From Alphaproteobacteria bacterium (lineage in GTDB: Bacteria; Pseudomonadota; Alphaproteobacteria; ATCC43930; CGMCC-115725), in the NCBI GenBank assembly GCA_005888425.1, contig VAZF01000005.1, positions 1 to 5,237 of the forward strand: 5,237 bases of DNA, given 5' to 3'. The translations under genes and the position numbers were made by a program. The first letter of the stretch is position 1, and each line of letters opens with the position of its first letter. Below the pieces are notes generated by a model that was given only the letters and a program-made list of their open reading frames with translations, made no database searches and was not told where the DNA came from. Below, in pieces: positions 3,696-5,237 of this stretch.

Positions 3696-5237
3696 ATGGA
3701 CGGACAAGCCGTCGTCTTTGGCCCGTTCCGGCTTCTCGCGGCAGAGCGCCTGCTGCTTGAAGGCGACCAGCCGGTGCGCCTCGGCAGCCGTGCCTTTGAC
3801 ATCCTTGCCACGCTGCTCCAACGCCCGGGTGAGGTAATCGGCAAGGATGAGCTCATATCCCTCACCTGGCCGAAAACCTTTGTCGAAGACGCCAACCTGA
3901 AGATCCAGATCAGCGCCTTACGCCGGGCCCTTGGCGATGGCCAAGGCGGCCGCCGCTACATCGCTACCATTCCAGGACGGGGTTACAATTTCGTCGCCCC
4001 GGTTCGCTTTGAAAAACCGGCCGAGGCCTCGCCGGCCGCGACGATCGCGTCGGCGACAGCGCACAATCTGCCGCTCGCGGCGACCCGGATGATCGGCCGC
4101 GAGGAAGTCGTGGCGACGCTCGTCTCGCGCTTATCACGTGAGCGCCTGCTGACAATTGTCGGGGCCGGCGGTATCGGCAAGACCACGCTCGCCCTCGCCG
4201 TCGCCGAGCGCATGATCGCCGATTATGAACACGGTGTCTGGCTGGCCGATCTGTCGCCGCTCGGCGATCCGCGCCTGGTGCCGAGCGCGGTTGCGACGGT
4301 GCTCGGCCTGGAAGTCCGCACCGAAAATCCGCTTCCCGGGCTGGTCGCTGGCCTCAGAGACAAGCGAATGCTGCTGCTGCTCGATAATTGCGAGCATGTG
4401 ATCGACGCGGCGGCCAGCCTGGTGGCGGCGGTTCTCAGCGGCGTGCCTCGGGTCAACATCCTGGCGACGAGCCGCGAGCCGCTCGGGGTCGCGGGCGAGC
4501 ACGAGCACCGCCTCGGACCGCTTGGCAGCCCGCCGACATCGTCCGGACTGACGGCCGCCGAGGCGGCGGCTTTCCCCGCGGTACAGCTGTTTGTCGAACG
4601 CGTCACCGGGATTGTCGACGACTTCGCGCTGACCGATGCGAACGCCCTGCTCGTCAGCGAGATTTGCAGCAGGCTGGACGGTTTGCCGCTGGCGATCGAG
4701 TTCGCGGCACCCCGTGTCGAAGTACTTGGGGTCGAGGGCCTTGCGGCCCGATTGGACCAAAGCTTACCGCTGTTTGGGACGCGACGCCGCGCAACGACGG
4801 CGCGCCATCGGACCATGCGAGCCGTCGTCGATTGGAGCTACAACCTGCTGAGGGAGGACGAGCAGCACTTCTTCCGGGCGCTCGGCATCTTTGCCGGCGG
4901 CTTTACGGTCGAGGCTGCCGCCGCCGTGGTTCTCGATGCAGCAAAGACGCGTATGGATGCGATCGACCGCCTGGCCGATCTGGTGGCGAAATCTTTGGTC
5001 GTCGCGGATGTCAGCGAGGCCAAACCACGGTTCCGGCTGCTCGACACTACCCGCGCCTACGCAATCGAGAAGCTTGATGAGAGCGCCGCGCGCGACCAAA
5101 TCGCGCGCCGCCACGCCGAGTACCATCGCCAAATTTTCGAGCGCGCTGAAGTCGAAGCGACAGCCCGGCGGACGGATGAATGGCTGGCAGATTATGCTCG
5201 GGAAATCGACAATTTGCGCGCGGCGCTCGACTGGGCC
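3696..5237 (+). CDS. Winged-helix/STAND ATPase transcriptional regulator (COG3903 type), C-terminus beyond the window
   Basis: The frame from ATG 3696 is open to the window end, 514 codons, with no stop. Residues 6-102 form an OmpR/PhoB-type winged helix: PVRLGSRAFDILATLL, a recognition-helix region EDANLKIQISALRRALGD (64-81), and the closing wing YIATIPGRGYNFV (88-100). An Ala-rich linker (108-128) leads into an NB-ARC/AP-ATPase-like module. This has Walker A GAGGIGKTT (156-164), Walker B MLLLLDNCEH (225-234), a sensor-like ILATSREPL (255-263) and the GLPLAIEFAA motif (329-338). A helical region follows with RAVVDWSYNLL (375-385) and FAGGFTVEAA (399-408), and REIDNLRAALDWA (502-514) usually opens a TPR-like sensor. 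Such proteins are thought to be ATP-switched transcription factors. The ligand is unknown. An in-frame stop at 3657 and no other in-frame start leave ATG 3696 as the only choice. Its ribosome binding site is weak: GAG five bases away, with AGGGG about 20 bases off. Confidence 0.94.
   Translation, partial: MDGQAVVFGPFRLLAAERLLLEGDQPVRLGSRAFDILATLLQRPGEVIGKDELISLTWPKTFVEDANLKIQISALRRALGDGQGGRRYIATIPGRGYNFVAPVRFEKPAEASPAATIASATAHNLPLAATRMIGREEVVATLVSRLSRERLLTIVGAGGIGKTTLALAVAERMIADYEHGVWLADLSPLGDPRLVPSAVATVLGLEVRTENPLPGLVAGLRDKRMLLLLDNCEHVIDAAASLVAAVLSGVPRVNILATSREPLGVAGEHEHRLGPLGSPPTSSGLTAAEAAAFPAVQLFVERVTGIVDDFALTDANALLVSEICSRLDGLPLAIEFAAPRVEVLGVEGLAARLDQSLPLFGTRRRATTARHRTMRAVVDWSYNLLREDEQHFFRALGIFAGGFTVEAAAAVVLDAAKTRMDAIDRLADLVAKSLVVADVSEAKPRFRLLDTTRAYAIEKLDESAARDQIARRHAEYHRQIFERAEVEATARRTDEWLADYAREIDNLRAALDWA

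Noticed and set aside
3426..3821. Minus-strand 131-codon frame spanning the intergenic region and the start of the ATPase gene
   Set aside because: Its first third is antisense to the winged-helix domain, the rest resembles nothing known, and there is no good start signal. Kept only as a weak relic idea for 3240-3640.
4134..4816. Overlapping minus-strand frames of about 200 codons opposite the ATPase gene
   Set aside because: They lie opposite the Walker motifs of the STAND protein and have no recognisable domain.
3696..5237. Antiphage STAND (Avs-like) defence protein
   Set aside because: The N-terminal domain is an OmpR/PhoB-type DNA-binding domain, not a nuclease, protease or membrane effector, and the neighbours are metabolic. 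A transcription regulator is the better reading.

Overview
The window is GC-rich, and its proteins resemble those of rhizobial Alphaproteobacteria (Bradyrhizobium-like). That placement comes from protein character and base composition, not from a marker gene. There are five protein genes, two of them cut by the window ends. No rRNA, tRNA, CRISPR array or insertion sequence was seen.

Left half, all on the minus strand and read from right to left: an AraC-type regulator (3034-2429), an ACX4/glutaryl-CoA-dehydrogenase-type acyl-CoA dehydrogenase (2308-1091), an enoyl-CoA hydratase (1043-249), and the N-terminus of a CaiB/BaiF CoA-transferase (193 to beyond base 1). The three enzyme genes are 47 and 55 bases apart and each has a good ribosome binding site, so they look like one operon. 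Together they would load an acid onto CoA, desaturate it and hydrate it: a short acyl-CoA degradation module. The regulator lies 120 bases upstream in the same direction and is the obvious candidate controller.

Middle: about 660 bases (3035-3695) hold no recognisable gene. They include an AT-rich island (3121-3230, about 35% GC by count) full of short palindromes. GTAAAA occurs as a tandem pair with exactly 10-base spacing at two places, one before the regulator gene and one just before the right-hand gene.

Right, plus strand: a large open frame from ATG 3696 runs off the window end (514 codons visible). It encodes an OmpR/PhoB-type winged-helix DNA-binding domain fused to a STAND/NB-ARC-like ATPase (COG3903 type) and is the most unusual protein here. 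I see no convincing new defence or mobile system. The points most worth a second look are the tandem GTAAAA boxes, the shortened AraC protein, the changed active-site positions of the dehydrogenase and the winged-helix STAND regulator.
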